From Adiantum capillus-veneris (taxonomy: Eukaryota; Streptophyta; Polypodiopsida; Polypodiales; Pteridaceae): a stretch of DNA of 64,000 bases. Every line of letters begins with the position of its first letter. Position 1 is the stretch's first letter. Positions 24,735 through 34,370 of the stretch are shown here, in pieces. The position numbers were made by a program, and so were the translations under genes. The stretch covers positions 83,299,881 through 83,363,880 of the forward strand of contig CM043957.1 in NCBI GenBank assembly GCA_014529385.2, written 5' to 3'. The notes below the pieces were generated by a model. That model ran no database searches. It was not told the DNA's origin and saw only the letters and a list, made by a program, of their open reading frames with translations.

Positions 24735-25130
24735 CTTTTAGGTGTAAACTTTTTAGGTGTACCTTGGCACTTCAAGCCCTAGTTGCTACTCCTCTTTACC
24801 CCTTTAGAAAAAGCACTCAAGCTACTGTACCCGCGGTTCGAATACCATTAATTGCAAGGAATAGAAGAGAGGGTCTTTCGACACCAAGACAGCACTGGCT
24901 CCTGTCAAGCTTCTAATAGCTCAATAGTGGTTAAGCCGTAGGCAAGCCCCGTAGGACTCCACTATTAAGACCATAGCTCTCGACGGTGATGCCCCGTTAA
25001 CTGCACAAAGGCAGGCGCACTGCAAGGCTGAAAAATCCCTATTCTACTTACTCACATGCAATTAATAATACCAACCATTTGTAGCTAGCTTGAGGACCTC
25101 CCTTCTTGAGCAAGAAAAGAGAAACCTTGA
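24735..25130 (-). other. 5' untranslated leader of the chromovirus
   Basis: About 400 bases between primer site and gag start, with no coding sequence. It carries the packaging and translation leader by position. Confidence 0.7.
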
Positions 25131-25142
25131 GCTTTGATACCA
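25131..25142 (-). promoter_or_regulatory. Primer binding site, initiator Met tRNA
   Basis: On minus TGGTATCAAAGC follows the LTR end TTACA after one base. It differs from the initiator-Met primer complement by one base (A for G). Confidence 0.85.
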
Positions 25143-25143
25143 A

Positions 25144-25517
25144 TGTAACATTTAATGGCCTAACATCTTATGTGTAGCGGAAATTAGCATGAACATAGTG
25201 GGCATTTCATTAGAATAGATTCCTAATGAGAATTACAAGAGTGCTTGGGTGGAGAGAGCAACAAAAAGCATAACACCTAGTTAGATAGCATCGACAATAC
25301 TTTCAAAAGAGAGAGAAATTAAGCTATTGACAACAGTTGAGGACCGGATTTGCATGGAGCCGGTCCCCCCTCCAAAAGGCTTTGTATTATGGTTTCTCCC
25401 ATCAAGAGAGACATTGTACAATACAATTCTTTGTGTTCCTTCAAGACTAGCTAGTGCAATGAAGATGGAAGCTTCATACACCAAGCAAAACACTTAATCA
25501 AACACAACTTGAATTAT
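25144..25517 (-). repeat. 5' LTR of the chromovirus, U5-side part
   Basis: Nearly identical to 18287-18660. It is cut at ATTAT (25513-25517) by the nested element. Confidence 0.95.
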
Positions 25518-25810
25518 TGTTAACCCTCACGGCACACGGACACCCCATCACCTACGATGGACGCGTATTATGTATTCGATAGAGTCAGGTACCGGGCTTG
25601 TCGGACCAATAGGGAAAGGTAGAGTGATCGCCGATGAGAGGCGCACTTTAACTTGAACATGCTAGGGTTAGTTGGCTAAGCATGGGCGCCCAAGTGTGAA
25701 CGGGGTGAGCTCCTATAAAAGCCAACTAAACCTAATTTCTACTCATTCTCTCATTTGTGCAATTGAAGAGTGCTCTTGCTCCATCTCCATCTTCTTCTTC
25801 TTCACCTCCT

Positions 25811-25842
<32 letters not shown>

Positions 25843-26093
25843 GGAGAGTGTGTGTGCGATCGAGCATTACGAAGGCACAACAGCGGCGAAGCGGTTGAGC
25901 GCGGCACGACTGTAGCTTCTTCTTCATCGCGGCGAGGAATCCACCACGAAGGCGAGCGTAGAGCGGTGAGTGACACACCCTTTGTTTTCTTGAGCTTGCT
26001 AGTTTAGGCTTGTTGTGTGCTTGGAGCCGTTTGTGGCTCGCATACGGTGTATTGGCAAGTCCCTTGCTTCGACAGTGCGGCAAGGAGCGCACA
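25518..26093 (+). repeat. 5' LTR of copy 1
   Basis: 576 bp. A TATA box TATAAAAG lies at 25714-25721, followed by a CT-rich then TG/GA stretch likely within R. Confidence 0.95.
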
Positions 26094-26097
26094 TTTT

Positions 26098-26114
26098 TGG
26101 CGCCGCTGCCGGGG
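26098..26114 (+). promoter_or_regulatory. Primer binding site, Asp tRNA
   Basis: TGGCGCCGCTGCCGGGG matches the complement of the plant tRNA-Asp 3' end with one C-for-T difference, four bases inside the LTR. Copy 2 has the perfect version. Confidence 0.9.
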
Positions 26115-26193
26115 ATATGCCCTACACTAAGCTCGGTTAGCACTTTACTCTTCCTTCTGGTGCAATTTCTATCATACGAAAGGCAGGGAAGGA

Positions 26194-26592
26194 GTGTGTG
26201 GAGATTTCTGTTTTTGCGTTTTCTGCATTTGCTGTCAAGTTTCAATTTCTGCTACTGTCTGCGTGTTTTCAATTTTCGCAATTTCTGCATTTTCAAGTTC
26301 GGCGTTTTCAATTTCTGCATTTCTGCGTTTTTTAATTTTCTGCAATTTCTGCAATTTCTGCATCTCTGCGTTTTTCAATTTTCTGCATATCTGCGTTTTC
26401 TGCATTTTTTGCATACCTGCGTTTTCAATTTCTGCATTTTCTGTTGCTAAAAAAAAAATAAAAAAAAATAAATAAAATAATTTTTTCTCCCAAAAAAAAA
26501 AAAAAAAAAAAAAAAAACGGAAATAAAAAACGCGAGCGAGCGGCATAGATCGGGATCGGGATCATTTTCCCAAGCCCAAGCCCAAGCCCAGG
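26194..26592 (+). repeat. Low-complexity leader of copy 1
   Basis: Imperfect reiterations of TTTTCAATTTCTGCATTT fill 26220-26440, followed by A-rich runs (26446-26517) and a short AAGCCC repeat (26571-26592). The same structure, inverted, lies in copy 2 at 60125-60410. No reading frame is credible here. Confidence 0.85.
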
Positions 26593-26978
26593 CCTCAGTC
26601 CTCAGTCTTATGATATATACTAAACTCACTCTTATATATATACCCTACTCCCTCAAGAGAGAATGAGAGGATGTGGGACAAGTCCTCCACTCTCCTCCTT
26701 TCTCTTCCCACTTGCACCCTTAGACTTTCTAGTTTGGGCCTAGTTCCCTACTGGAAATTGATAGTTTTAGGGATTCCGAGGGCATAGAGTGACCGAACGG
26801 AGGGCTGTAAAGCACGGCACGACCCTCTGACCGATACGCTCGTTTCGAGCTATCACACGGCCCATTCCACGACACACTCTAAAAAATCTAGCAAAAAAAA
26901 CAAACAAAAAACACGCTAAAAACTAGTCACAAGGCCTCCTAGAGCAGCTTTTTTGACACCTTAGGGTATCAAAAGCAC

Positions 26979-29900
26979 ATGCACTTACGCTCTGGGCGAG
27001 TGTTAGAACACGAGCATATTGAGGGTGCCTCTGTTCATACGGACACCCATTACCCATCCACGATAAGCTCTAGACCCTCAGCGGGGACACAAGGTAGCAC
27101 CACCCAAGACCCTAAAATAGCCGCTAGTGATTCCTCCTCCGACTCAGAAATCATGGAAGCATACCCTACCCAAAACACTGAGAGAGAAGGCCATGCACCT
27201 CCCGAAGCTCCACAGCCTAGTACTAGTATGTTTAGCCGTTTCATGGAAACATTAGGTAGAGCTACTCGCTCGGAACCTGATGCAAATGAAGCACACGAAG
27301 GGGGTGGGGAAGTGGACTCTCCTTTCACATCGCACGTGGACCCCACACCCCCAAAGAGTGTCCATGTGGATATCCTACCAACTTCTTACCAAGAAGGCCC
27401 TGTTGAGCTGCCTCCTTCAGAAGTTCCCTCTAGAGTACCGTTGGTGAAAAGTAAAACCACGGGGAGCAACATTGCTTCTACCTCACAAGAAACCGTTAAC
27501 ACGTCGACTCTAGAAGGATTGTTCATTAATGATCATTGGACATACGACCTCCACACTGAGGTGTTGACGGATCTACACTCTGGCCACGCCTACCATGTAG
27601 GATGGATAGAGATTGTACAATCCACCTCTAGTGCCACGAGCATCGAAGATCAACAGAAAATGATCTGTAATGTTATCCATGGCATTATTCAATCAGAAAG
27701 GCAAAACCGAGGGGTAAATATACTCTCAACTGGCCCCATGAGATTTCTGGATACGAGCAAGGCTCAACAGCCTACTCTATCACAAATGGAGACTCCTCTA
27801 ATGAGCCCCATGGACCCATCTTACGTCATTTCACCTGGGGTCTCTATGCAATCTGAGCCTCCGAGCGACAACTTTCGCTTCCCTAACTTGGCTCAACCCT
27901 CTATTAAGGAAAACACAGTGCTCACTCCAGGGATAAGCCTAACAGAGAATGTACCGATGACATCTATGGTTAGCGCAGTGCCACTACCTAGTGTTGTAGT
28001 ACCTAATATGGGGCCTCGACCATATGTGCCTCTAGCCCCTTATGCACACATGGCCCCCACACCTCCAATTGTACCACTTGCTTATGCTCCTCGAGTGCCG
28101 CTCCCTAGCTCTTATCCGAGTGGACCTATGCCCGGTTATGTTCCATATCCTGCATCATCTATACATATGCCAAGACCGGTACCCGTCCCTCTCCCACATA
28201 TGATTCCAAGAGTACCTCCACCGGCCCTACCTCCTCACATAGGTGACTTGGCAGCGTTTGCTCAAACCATAGGTCGATCTATCGCGGAAAATATGCGTCA
28301 TGCATCTGATAGAGAGCCTAGAAGTAAGGCAGTACAAATTGCCAAACTCACGCAAAAATTCAATGGGGACGAAGATGCTAGAAAACACATTGAAGTGTTT
28401 GAACAAGTATGTGATTCCTTAGGGGAACGCAACGAACTACAGAAGTGCAATGCCTTAAGCTTGACATTAAGTGGGAAGGCTGGAGATTGGTATAGGACCC
28501 TAAGGGTGGACGAGAAAACAATCTATCCTACCCTTCGAAGGTTGTTTCTAAAGGAGTACATACGAGAAGGTGTGCTTTGGGGTGTAGCATCTCAGCTACA
28601 GAAGGCCGAACGTAAGGAAGGAGAGTCAGTAAGGGACTTCATTAGTCGTCTAAAGCACTTAAACTCTCGTTGCCCTGTAAATGAGCGCTTCAACAATAAC
28701 CAACTGCTTGATCGATTCATTCAAGGGATGAGGAATGAAGGAATCTATAATGGACTAGTGATTAGAGGTATCACAACCTGGGAAGATGTCACTGCCAATG
28801 CAATCCAATTAGAGGACAACTTGATGATAGCAGGCATGAGGGTGTCTACTGACACAAGATCCACTAGCTCACAAGCCATTGAGTATGAACCCATGACTGC
28901 AAAGCCCATTGCCAATGAGCCAAAGGTATTTGAGACATTCTTAACAGACCTCACCAAGGCAATCCAAGAGTCTCTTAAGGATAATCGACCCCCTCAAAAT
29001 AGTCACATGTATCCAAGAAGGGAGCAACAATGGTGTTCCATTTGCTTAGGTCCACATAGCACTAGTGAGTGCCCTACGTTTAGAGTAAAATTTAATGGAA
29101 CTTGCAACGCATGTGGTAGGTATGGTCACCAAGCTAAGGATTGTTTAATGATCAAACGTATGATGGCAAATAGACCACCTGTAGCCTGGACGGATGCGCC
29201 TCGAGCTCCTGTATTGATGCCTACTCCACCTGTTGAGCAATTACCGCAACACATGGTCCCTAGATCTCAAAATGTTGTACAAGCTACACCGTTACCACCT
29301 CCTGTGCTAGGACCGCAGCCCCCGCATCCAAGAGTCGCCCCTATGAACCAAGTGGGTTGCGAGCCATCTAATGCTTATGCAGATGGTTGTGAGGAGGAAA
29401 TAGACACTAGTATTGCCTACGGACTTGATACATTGGAAGAGTGTCCTATATACTACATGGAAGATTGTTGGGGACAAGTCAAGCCGGTTTATCAAGCTGC
29501 TGCTCTCGCATCCAAAGGTCAAAATATCAACACCCAGGCTAGGAGGCCACCTCTTCAATGCTACGAGTGTGGTGGACCACATCGAGTAGCGGAGTGCCCT
29601 ATTAGGCTGCAAAAGAATGCTACACAGATGCAAATGAATCAAGGGAGCACGTCTGCAATGCCAATACTCACATGTAATCGTTGTGGCATAGATCACTTGA
29701 TTGCCCAATGCCCCTATAACCCAAATGCGCCTAAAATCACACCCCTGAATTTGGTCGAAATTGCTAGTGTGACATCGCCAATACCACCCGTCGCACCTGC
29801 TTATGCGATTACACGGTCCATGCTTCAAGGGCCAGGACATATCCTCGAAGAGAGAGATACCGCGTCAGTTATCCAAGCAAAGAAAAAGAAGACACGAAGG

Positions 29901-30794
29901 AAGAAGTCGCAGAATACGGAAAATTCAAAGCCAAGTTCCAAAACAAACATAGGAACAGGAGATGACCCCGTGTATATGAATGACCTCGAGGATGATTCAG
30001 ATTCAGTCGAGACAATGGAGACTAGAACCAATACCACAAAGGGAAAGACCGACAAAGAAAACCGTAACATGGAACCAAATGAAAACCGAATAAGAGAAAA
30101 CCATAAAGAGTCTCTGAAAACACCACAAGTGTTTCCAAATCCAATCCAAGACCCCCAAGATAAACCGCAGGGGCAAAAAGGGAAGAATCGTAAAAAGAAG
30201 ATTGGGACGTACCCAAACCTTGTAGACGAGATTAAGCAGGTGAAACATCTAAGAGGTTTAGTGGAGGAGACTCAAAGGAAACTAGAACCAGAACCCATGC
30301 ATATCAAAATTCATGACACAGTGTTTCCCACGCAAGTTCATCCACCCCACATGAATCATAGACCGTTAGCCATATCTAGTATCATCCAAGAAGGGAGTGA
30401 GGACAGGACATCAGAAAGTGAGCATACACCCTTCTTGTTGGAAAGGATGTTTAACAAAGGAATACCTGATCCCATTGAGGAATATGAGATTCCATCCTCA
30501 CCAGTTCTTAGTGAAGGACCTACACCCTGCAAAACGCCAATGAATGTTGCCAAACTAGTGGACTTCATGTCTTCTGAGGTCCGAACCACGATCATAGCAA
30601 AGCTGTATGGAGATCCTGAGTTATTCCTTGCACTTCGAGCATTCCTTAACGGAGAGCTACGAACGGGATTACCGCAGTTTGCGCAACCAAATAGGCCTGA
30701 CTCGATTATGATTGATGAGGAAAATCATGTGCAATCACTTGACTTAGATGGACACGAGTCTGTGATCGAGGTACCCATTAACGAATTAGGGTAG
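26979..30794 (+). CDS. Gag polyprotein of the non-autonomous element, copy 1
   Basis: Long open frame of 1271 codons starting MHLRSGRVLEHEH. Residues 1-450 are Ser/Pro-rich with a proline-tyrosine-rich stretch (about 340-420). About 450-625 is a retrotransposon gag domain (KFNGDEDARKHIEVFEQVC, LSGKAGDWYRTL). Four zinc-knuckle-like motifs follow: CSICLGPH at about 687, CNACGRYGH at about 709, CYECGGPH at about 862 and CNRCGIDH at about 900. The tail is Lys/Glu-rich. It ends at TAG 30792, where copy 2 has CAG, so the original protein ran on into the protease-like part. Expected role: RNA packaging and particle formation, here in an element without its own polymerase. Confidence 0.9.
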   Translation: MHLRSGRVLEHEHIEGASVHTDTHYPSTISSRPSAGTQGSTTQDPKIAASDSSSDSEIMEAYPTQNTEREGHAPPEAPQPSTSMFSRFMETLGRATRSEPDANEAHEGGGEVDSPFTSHVDPTPPKSVHVDILPTSYQEGPVELPPSEVPSRVPLVKSKTTGSNIASTSQETVNTSTLEGLFINDHWTYDLHTEVLTDLHSGHAYHVGWIEIVQSTSSATSIEDQQKMICNVIHGIIQSERQNRGVNILSTGPMRFLDTSKAQQPTLSQMETPLMSPMDPSYVISPGVSMQSEPPSDNFRFPNLAQPSIKENTVLTPGISLTENVPMTSMVSAVPLPSVVVPNMGPRPYVPLAPYAHMAPTPPIVPLAYAPRVPLPSSYPSGPMPGYVPYPASSIHMPRPVPVPLPHMIPRVPPPALPPHIGDLAAFAQTIGRSIAENMRHASDREPRSKAVQIAKLTQKFNGDEDARKHIEVFEQVCDSLGERNELQKCNALSLTLSGKAGDWYRTLRVDEKTIYPTLRRLFLKEYIREGVLWGVASQLQKAERKEGESVRDFISRLKHLNSRCPVNERFNNNQLLDRFIQGMRNEGIYNGLVIRGITTWEDVTANAIQLEDNLMIAGMRVSTDTRSTSSQAIEYEPMTAKPIANEPKVFETFLTDLTKAIQESLKDNRPPQNSHMYPRREQQWCSICLGPHSTSECPTFRVKFNGTCNACGRYGHQAKDCLMIKRMMANRPPVAWTDAPRAPVLMPTPPVEQLPQHMVPRSQNVVQATPLPPPVLGPQPPHPRVAPMNQVGCEPSNAYADGCEEEIDTSIAYGLDTLEECPIYYMEDCWGQVKPVYQAAALASKGQNINTQARRPPLQCYECGGPHRVAECPIRLQKNATQMQMNQGSTSAMPILTCNRCGIDHLIAQCPYNPNAPKITPLNLVEIASVTSPIPPVAPAYAITRSMLQGPGHILEERDTASVIQAKKKKTRRKKSQNTENSKPSSKTNIGTGDDPVYMNDLEDDSDSVETMETRTNTTKGKTDKENRNMEPNENRIRENHKESLKTPQVFPNPIQDPQDKPQGQKGKNRKKKIGTYPNLVDEIKQVKHLRGLVEETQRKLEPEPMHIKIHDTVFPTQVHPPHMNHRPLAISSIIQEGSEDRTSESEHTPFLLERMFNKGIPDPIEEYEIPSSPVLSEGPTPCKTPMNVAKLVDFMSSEVRTTIIAKLYGDPELFLALRAFLNGELRTGLPQFAQPNRPDSIMIDEENHVQSLDLDGHESVIEVPINELG

Positions 30795-32159
30795 TATTTT
30801 GAAGGCGACGAGTCTAATGCGACCCTACCCATCACTACCAAGGGATTAACTATAAAGGGAATTCTTGATGGTGGTGCGGGAGTTAGCATCGTTACAAAAG
30901 ATTGTTGGGAATCCATGGGAAAACCCCGCCTCAGTGTTACTAACATTGTGGTAAAGATGGCAAATGGTACCATAGCCAAACCTATGGGGATGCTCAAGGA
31001 TCTTAAGATCAAAGTTCTAGGACACAAGGTATGACATACGTTCATTGTAATGGATTTCTCTAAACACCTTATGTCATATGAAATGATTTTAGGACGACCA
31101 TTCATGAGGGAAGCACAAATGGTTCACGATTGGTCTAAAAATCATGTCTATTTGCAATTCTAAGACTCTGTCCTTAGAGTGGATTTGGTGACTGGTAAGG
31201 TACACCCCTTAGGGAGTAAAACCATTATTGATCATCGCTCTAACACCACAGTTCACTCGGCCCCACTACAATATTGTTGCACTTGTAAGAAGGATACAGA
31301 CATTGGCCAAGATTCTCCTTATATGGATGTGTTACCGGGGATGACGGAATCAGACAATGTGGATTGGGTCCACCTAGCATCAACCATAGACACTTGGGGA
31401 AATAGGGGGACGACCTGGGTAACACCTGAGGGGGATGAAATGCATATACCCTTAAATATGCTACAAGCAATGCATATCGCTTCCGACAAGACTCATCCTA
31501 ATGTAACGAAGAAAACATACAAGTGGGTCCCTAAAGGTTCTTTAGTGACCATACCTAGTGCTAAAAAACAGAAGCCTTGTAAGAACCGTACCACTCACTC
31601 CAAGAAAAGTAAGAAAATGTTGCGATGGATCCCTAAACGACTATTGGAAGCCCAAGGCTACTATCAAGGAAATGATCAAATCTGGGTGCCAAAACGTAGA
31701 TTGTGCTCTTACCTATCACCTGACCCAAGTGAGCCCAATCCCGTAGCTCCAAAACGAATCAATGATCGTGGAAAGAAAAAAATCACAGAATGTTACACAC
31801 CCGCTCCCGAGCTAGTTTGGGTACCAAAGAAAGAACGATTTGTTCCACCTAGCTCAGGAAGGGGGGAGTCCCATGAAGATTCTAGCTCCTCATGTAATAC
31901 ATCCATAGAGGTAAAAGCTTCTACACAGCCTCCATCTATAGTAGTGGACCTCCATGAAGCTACAAAAGAATCCACACCTCCCAGTGTTCAAGAATCACCT
32001 AATGAACCACTTCAAGTTCAATCTTGGGAGAGCACCTTACCACCCTTGCAACTTGACGAGGCACCTAGGGTAATAAAAAACTACTGGCAAAAATCCTCAC
32101 CTATTACCAACTGGAACAATTGGTTTCAAAGGGTGACAAGCTCATTTCAAACGGTATGA
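30795..32159 (+). pseudogene. Retropepsin-like domain and W[VI]PK region, copy 1
   Basis: Continues the gag frame after TAG 30792. It has the aspartic protease core ILDGGAGVSIVT (about 30862-30897) and MILGRPFM (about 31083-31106), the second conserved block of retropepsins. TGA 31032 and TAA 31161 break it; copy 2 has sense codons at both. The last 326 codons (31179-32159) contain four motifs KWVPK, RWIPK, IWVPK and VWVPK, then a Ser/Pro-rich tail. No similarity to RT, RNase H or integrase is visible. Function of the W[VI]PK region unknown. Confidence 0.82.
31856..31869 (+). repeat. Purine tract 1, inside the coding region
   Basis: AGGAAGGGGGGAGT, identical to 32168-32181 and sharing 11 bases with the true polypurine tract. 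Copy 2 has it at 54815-54828. Confidence 0.85.
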
Positions 32160-33778
32160 TCTACCCAAGGAAGGGGGGAGTGTTTGTGGACATCCATCAT
32201 TCACTTGTTTCCCTCTCAACCTTTTTCCCTGACCTCTCAATCTCCAATCTTAGGGAATGTACATATAAAGCTTTATACTCACAAAAAACAAAAAAATAAA
32301 GAGCAAGAGCAATTAGCAAACGAGTATGCACAATAAAAGTCAAAACATTGACTCAGACCTACACATGTCACATTTGGTACAGTGAAACAGAAACCTATGC
32401 CATAAAACACCTTTGATCCTCATCACTTGAGTGATGGAGGGTAGGTAAGATTAGTACGATAGGAGTGTTTCTGTTTTAGAGTTGAGTGATTAGCAAAGAT
32501 CTCTTTTCCCACTAATGTGCCTCCTGGAGGTATTCCTTTTGTTTCCTAGTGTGTACAGGAGCGTGTTGCTATTGATAGGATTTGGACCTTCATGGAACCT
32601 TTCTCTCGTTCACACTTCAAATCAAGCGCGACCATCGACACAAACAGGTGTTTCTTGTCCATTAGCATTGCCCTTATCTTTTTTGCATCTATGATTGTCT
32701 GCTTTGATTGTGATTGGTAGCATAATATTCAGCGCATTTGTTTAGTATCCAACATTTAATTCAATGCAATCTTTTGTCATAATCACTTGTTTAGGTTTAA
32801 AAATCAAGCAGTCCGACTAAGCTAGTTTGACCAAGCTAGGTATTAGAAATCTTCTCTTAATACCATGGGGAATGCCTTCCTAATAAACAATGGTTACTTA
32901 GGTTCTTAATCCGATTTAGGCAGCATTGTATGAAATGTACTAGGGCTTTCTAGTGGGCTTAACCCTATCGACCTTTAGCTTAAGTATTATAAAGGGAGTT
33001 TACTAATGTGATGAGCCTGGGGAGTGTATCAGTTTTATATGACCCCCCAAAGTTACAAAATTTAAATGTTGAAAATGAACAAGCAAAAAATCAAAGTGCC
33101 ACAATGTAAAATTTTAAGCTGGAAGAGAAATCTCATCTTGATTTGGTACTTCACTCACATGTATCGCCTATGGTACTAGAGCCCTAGAGGTTCCCAGTGT
33201 GGGCGCTTTTCCTTGAAAAGCAAAAAACCCAAGGCATACAAAATAAGCACACACATCATAATTGAATCACTGTGAAAAGACCTTGGGGGGTCAAAGAAAA
33301 AGTAATCAGTCAGGCGATGATTTCATGAGAAATTCCTTTTATGGTAGCTTAACTACAAGGTTTTCTAGATATAGCCTTTAGTCAGCCCTCGAACATGAAT
33401 ACTTGGCTCTCGCGATTAAACAACTTAATTGACCACAGAAAATTAAGAAGCTTACCCATGGTATTAATATTCGATCTCTAGTGCTTTTCGACCGTCAAAT
33501 TAGCGACCCAGACTTGTTTAATTTTCTACCTTTACATGTGTTTATGCATTTGATTACATTGCAATTTAATGTTCATTGCTAAAAAATTGTTTGAAATTCT
33601 TTTTCCAATCAATGTGTCTACCTAAAACTGCATATGCTTTTTAAGAGAATGCAATTACTGTGCCAATGTTGTTTGATTTTGCAGTGACTGAAGAAGGCTA
33701 AGGACATTCATCTCAAATGCTCTTCCACCTCGACGATCCAGCTTCAACTCAATAGCTTCCGAGGACGGAATCTACATC
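32160..33778 (+). other. Non-coding 3' internal region, copy 1
   Basis: 1.6 kb without a credible open frame, collinear with 52927-54524 of copy 2. It starts with an extra purine tract (32168-32181) and is conserved enough between copies to suggest cis-acting function. Confidence 0.8.
32168..32181 (+). repeat. Purine tract 2, just after the stop codon
   Basis: AGGAAGGGGGGAGT nine bases past the TGA at 32157-32159. Copy 2 has it at 54503-54516. Confidence 0.85.
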
Positions 33779-33791
33779 AGGAAGGGGGGCA
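33779..33791 (+). promoter_or_regulatory. Polypurine tract next to the 3' LTR, copy 1
   Basis: AGGAAGGGGGGCA directly before the LTR start TGTTAACC. Standard plus-strand primer position. Confidence 0.92.
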
Positions 33792-34365
33792 TGTTAACCC
33801 TCACGGCACACGGACACCCCATCACCTACGATGGACGCGTATTATGTATTCGATAGAGTCAGGTACCGGGCTTGTCGGACCAATAGGGAAAGGTAGAGTG
33901 ATCGCCGATGAGAGGCGCACTTTAACTTGAACATGCTAGGGTTAGTTGGCTAAGCATGGGCGCCCAAGTGTGAATGGGGTGAGCTCCTATAAAAGCCAAC
34001 TAAATCTAATTTTTACTCATTCTCTCATTTGTGCAATTGAAGAGTGCTCTTGCTCCATCTCCATCTTCTTCTTCTTCACCTCCTTGTGTGTGTGTGAGAG
34101 AGAGAGAGAGAGAGGGAGAGTGTGTGTGCGATCGAGCATTACAAAGGCACGATGGCGGCGAATCGGTTGAGCGCGGCACGACTGCAGCTTCTTCTTCATC
34201 GCGGCGAGGAATCCACCACGAAGGCGAGCGTAGAGCGGTGAGTGACACACCCTTTGTTTTCTTGAGCTTGCTAGTTTAGGCTTGTTGTGTGCTTGGAGCC
34301 GTTTGTGGCTCGCATACGGTGTATTGGCAAGTCCCTTGCTTCGACAGTGCAGCAAGGAGCGCACA
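33792..34365 (+). repeat. 3' LTR of copy 1
   Basis: 574 bp, TATA box at 33988-33995. About 10 substitutions from the 5' LTR, nearly all transitions, plus TG/GA length changes. Confidence 0.95.
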
Positions 34366-34370
34366 ATTAT

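Larger units (their letters stand above)
25513..34370 (+). mobile_element. Non-autonomous gag-protease LTR element, copy 1 (nested)
   Basis: The element proper is 25518-34365 (8848 bp) with target duplications ATTAT at 25513-25517 and 34366-34370. LTRs are 25518-26093 and 33792-34365 (TGTTAACC to GCGCACA). Order: LTR, tRNA-Asp primer site, T-rich leader, long gag, retropepsin-like domain, C-terminal W[VI]PK region, 1.6 kb non-coding tail, polypurine tract, LTR. No reverse transcriptase, RNase H or integrase can be read in any frame, so its movement must rely on another element's enzymes. The LTRs differ by about 10 substitutions in 574 bp. A second copy lies at 52342-61079. Confidence 0.95.

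Noticed and set aside
26194-26450. CRISPR-like or minisatellite array in the element leader
   Set aside because: The TTTTCAATTTCTGCATTT units are irregular, without spacers, and lie in the leader of a retroelement in plant DNA.
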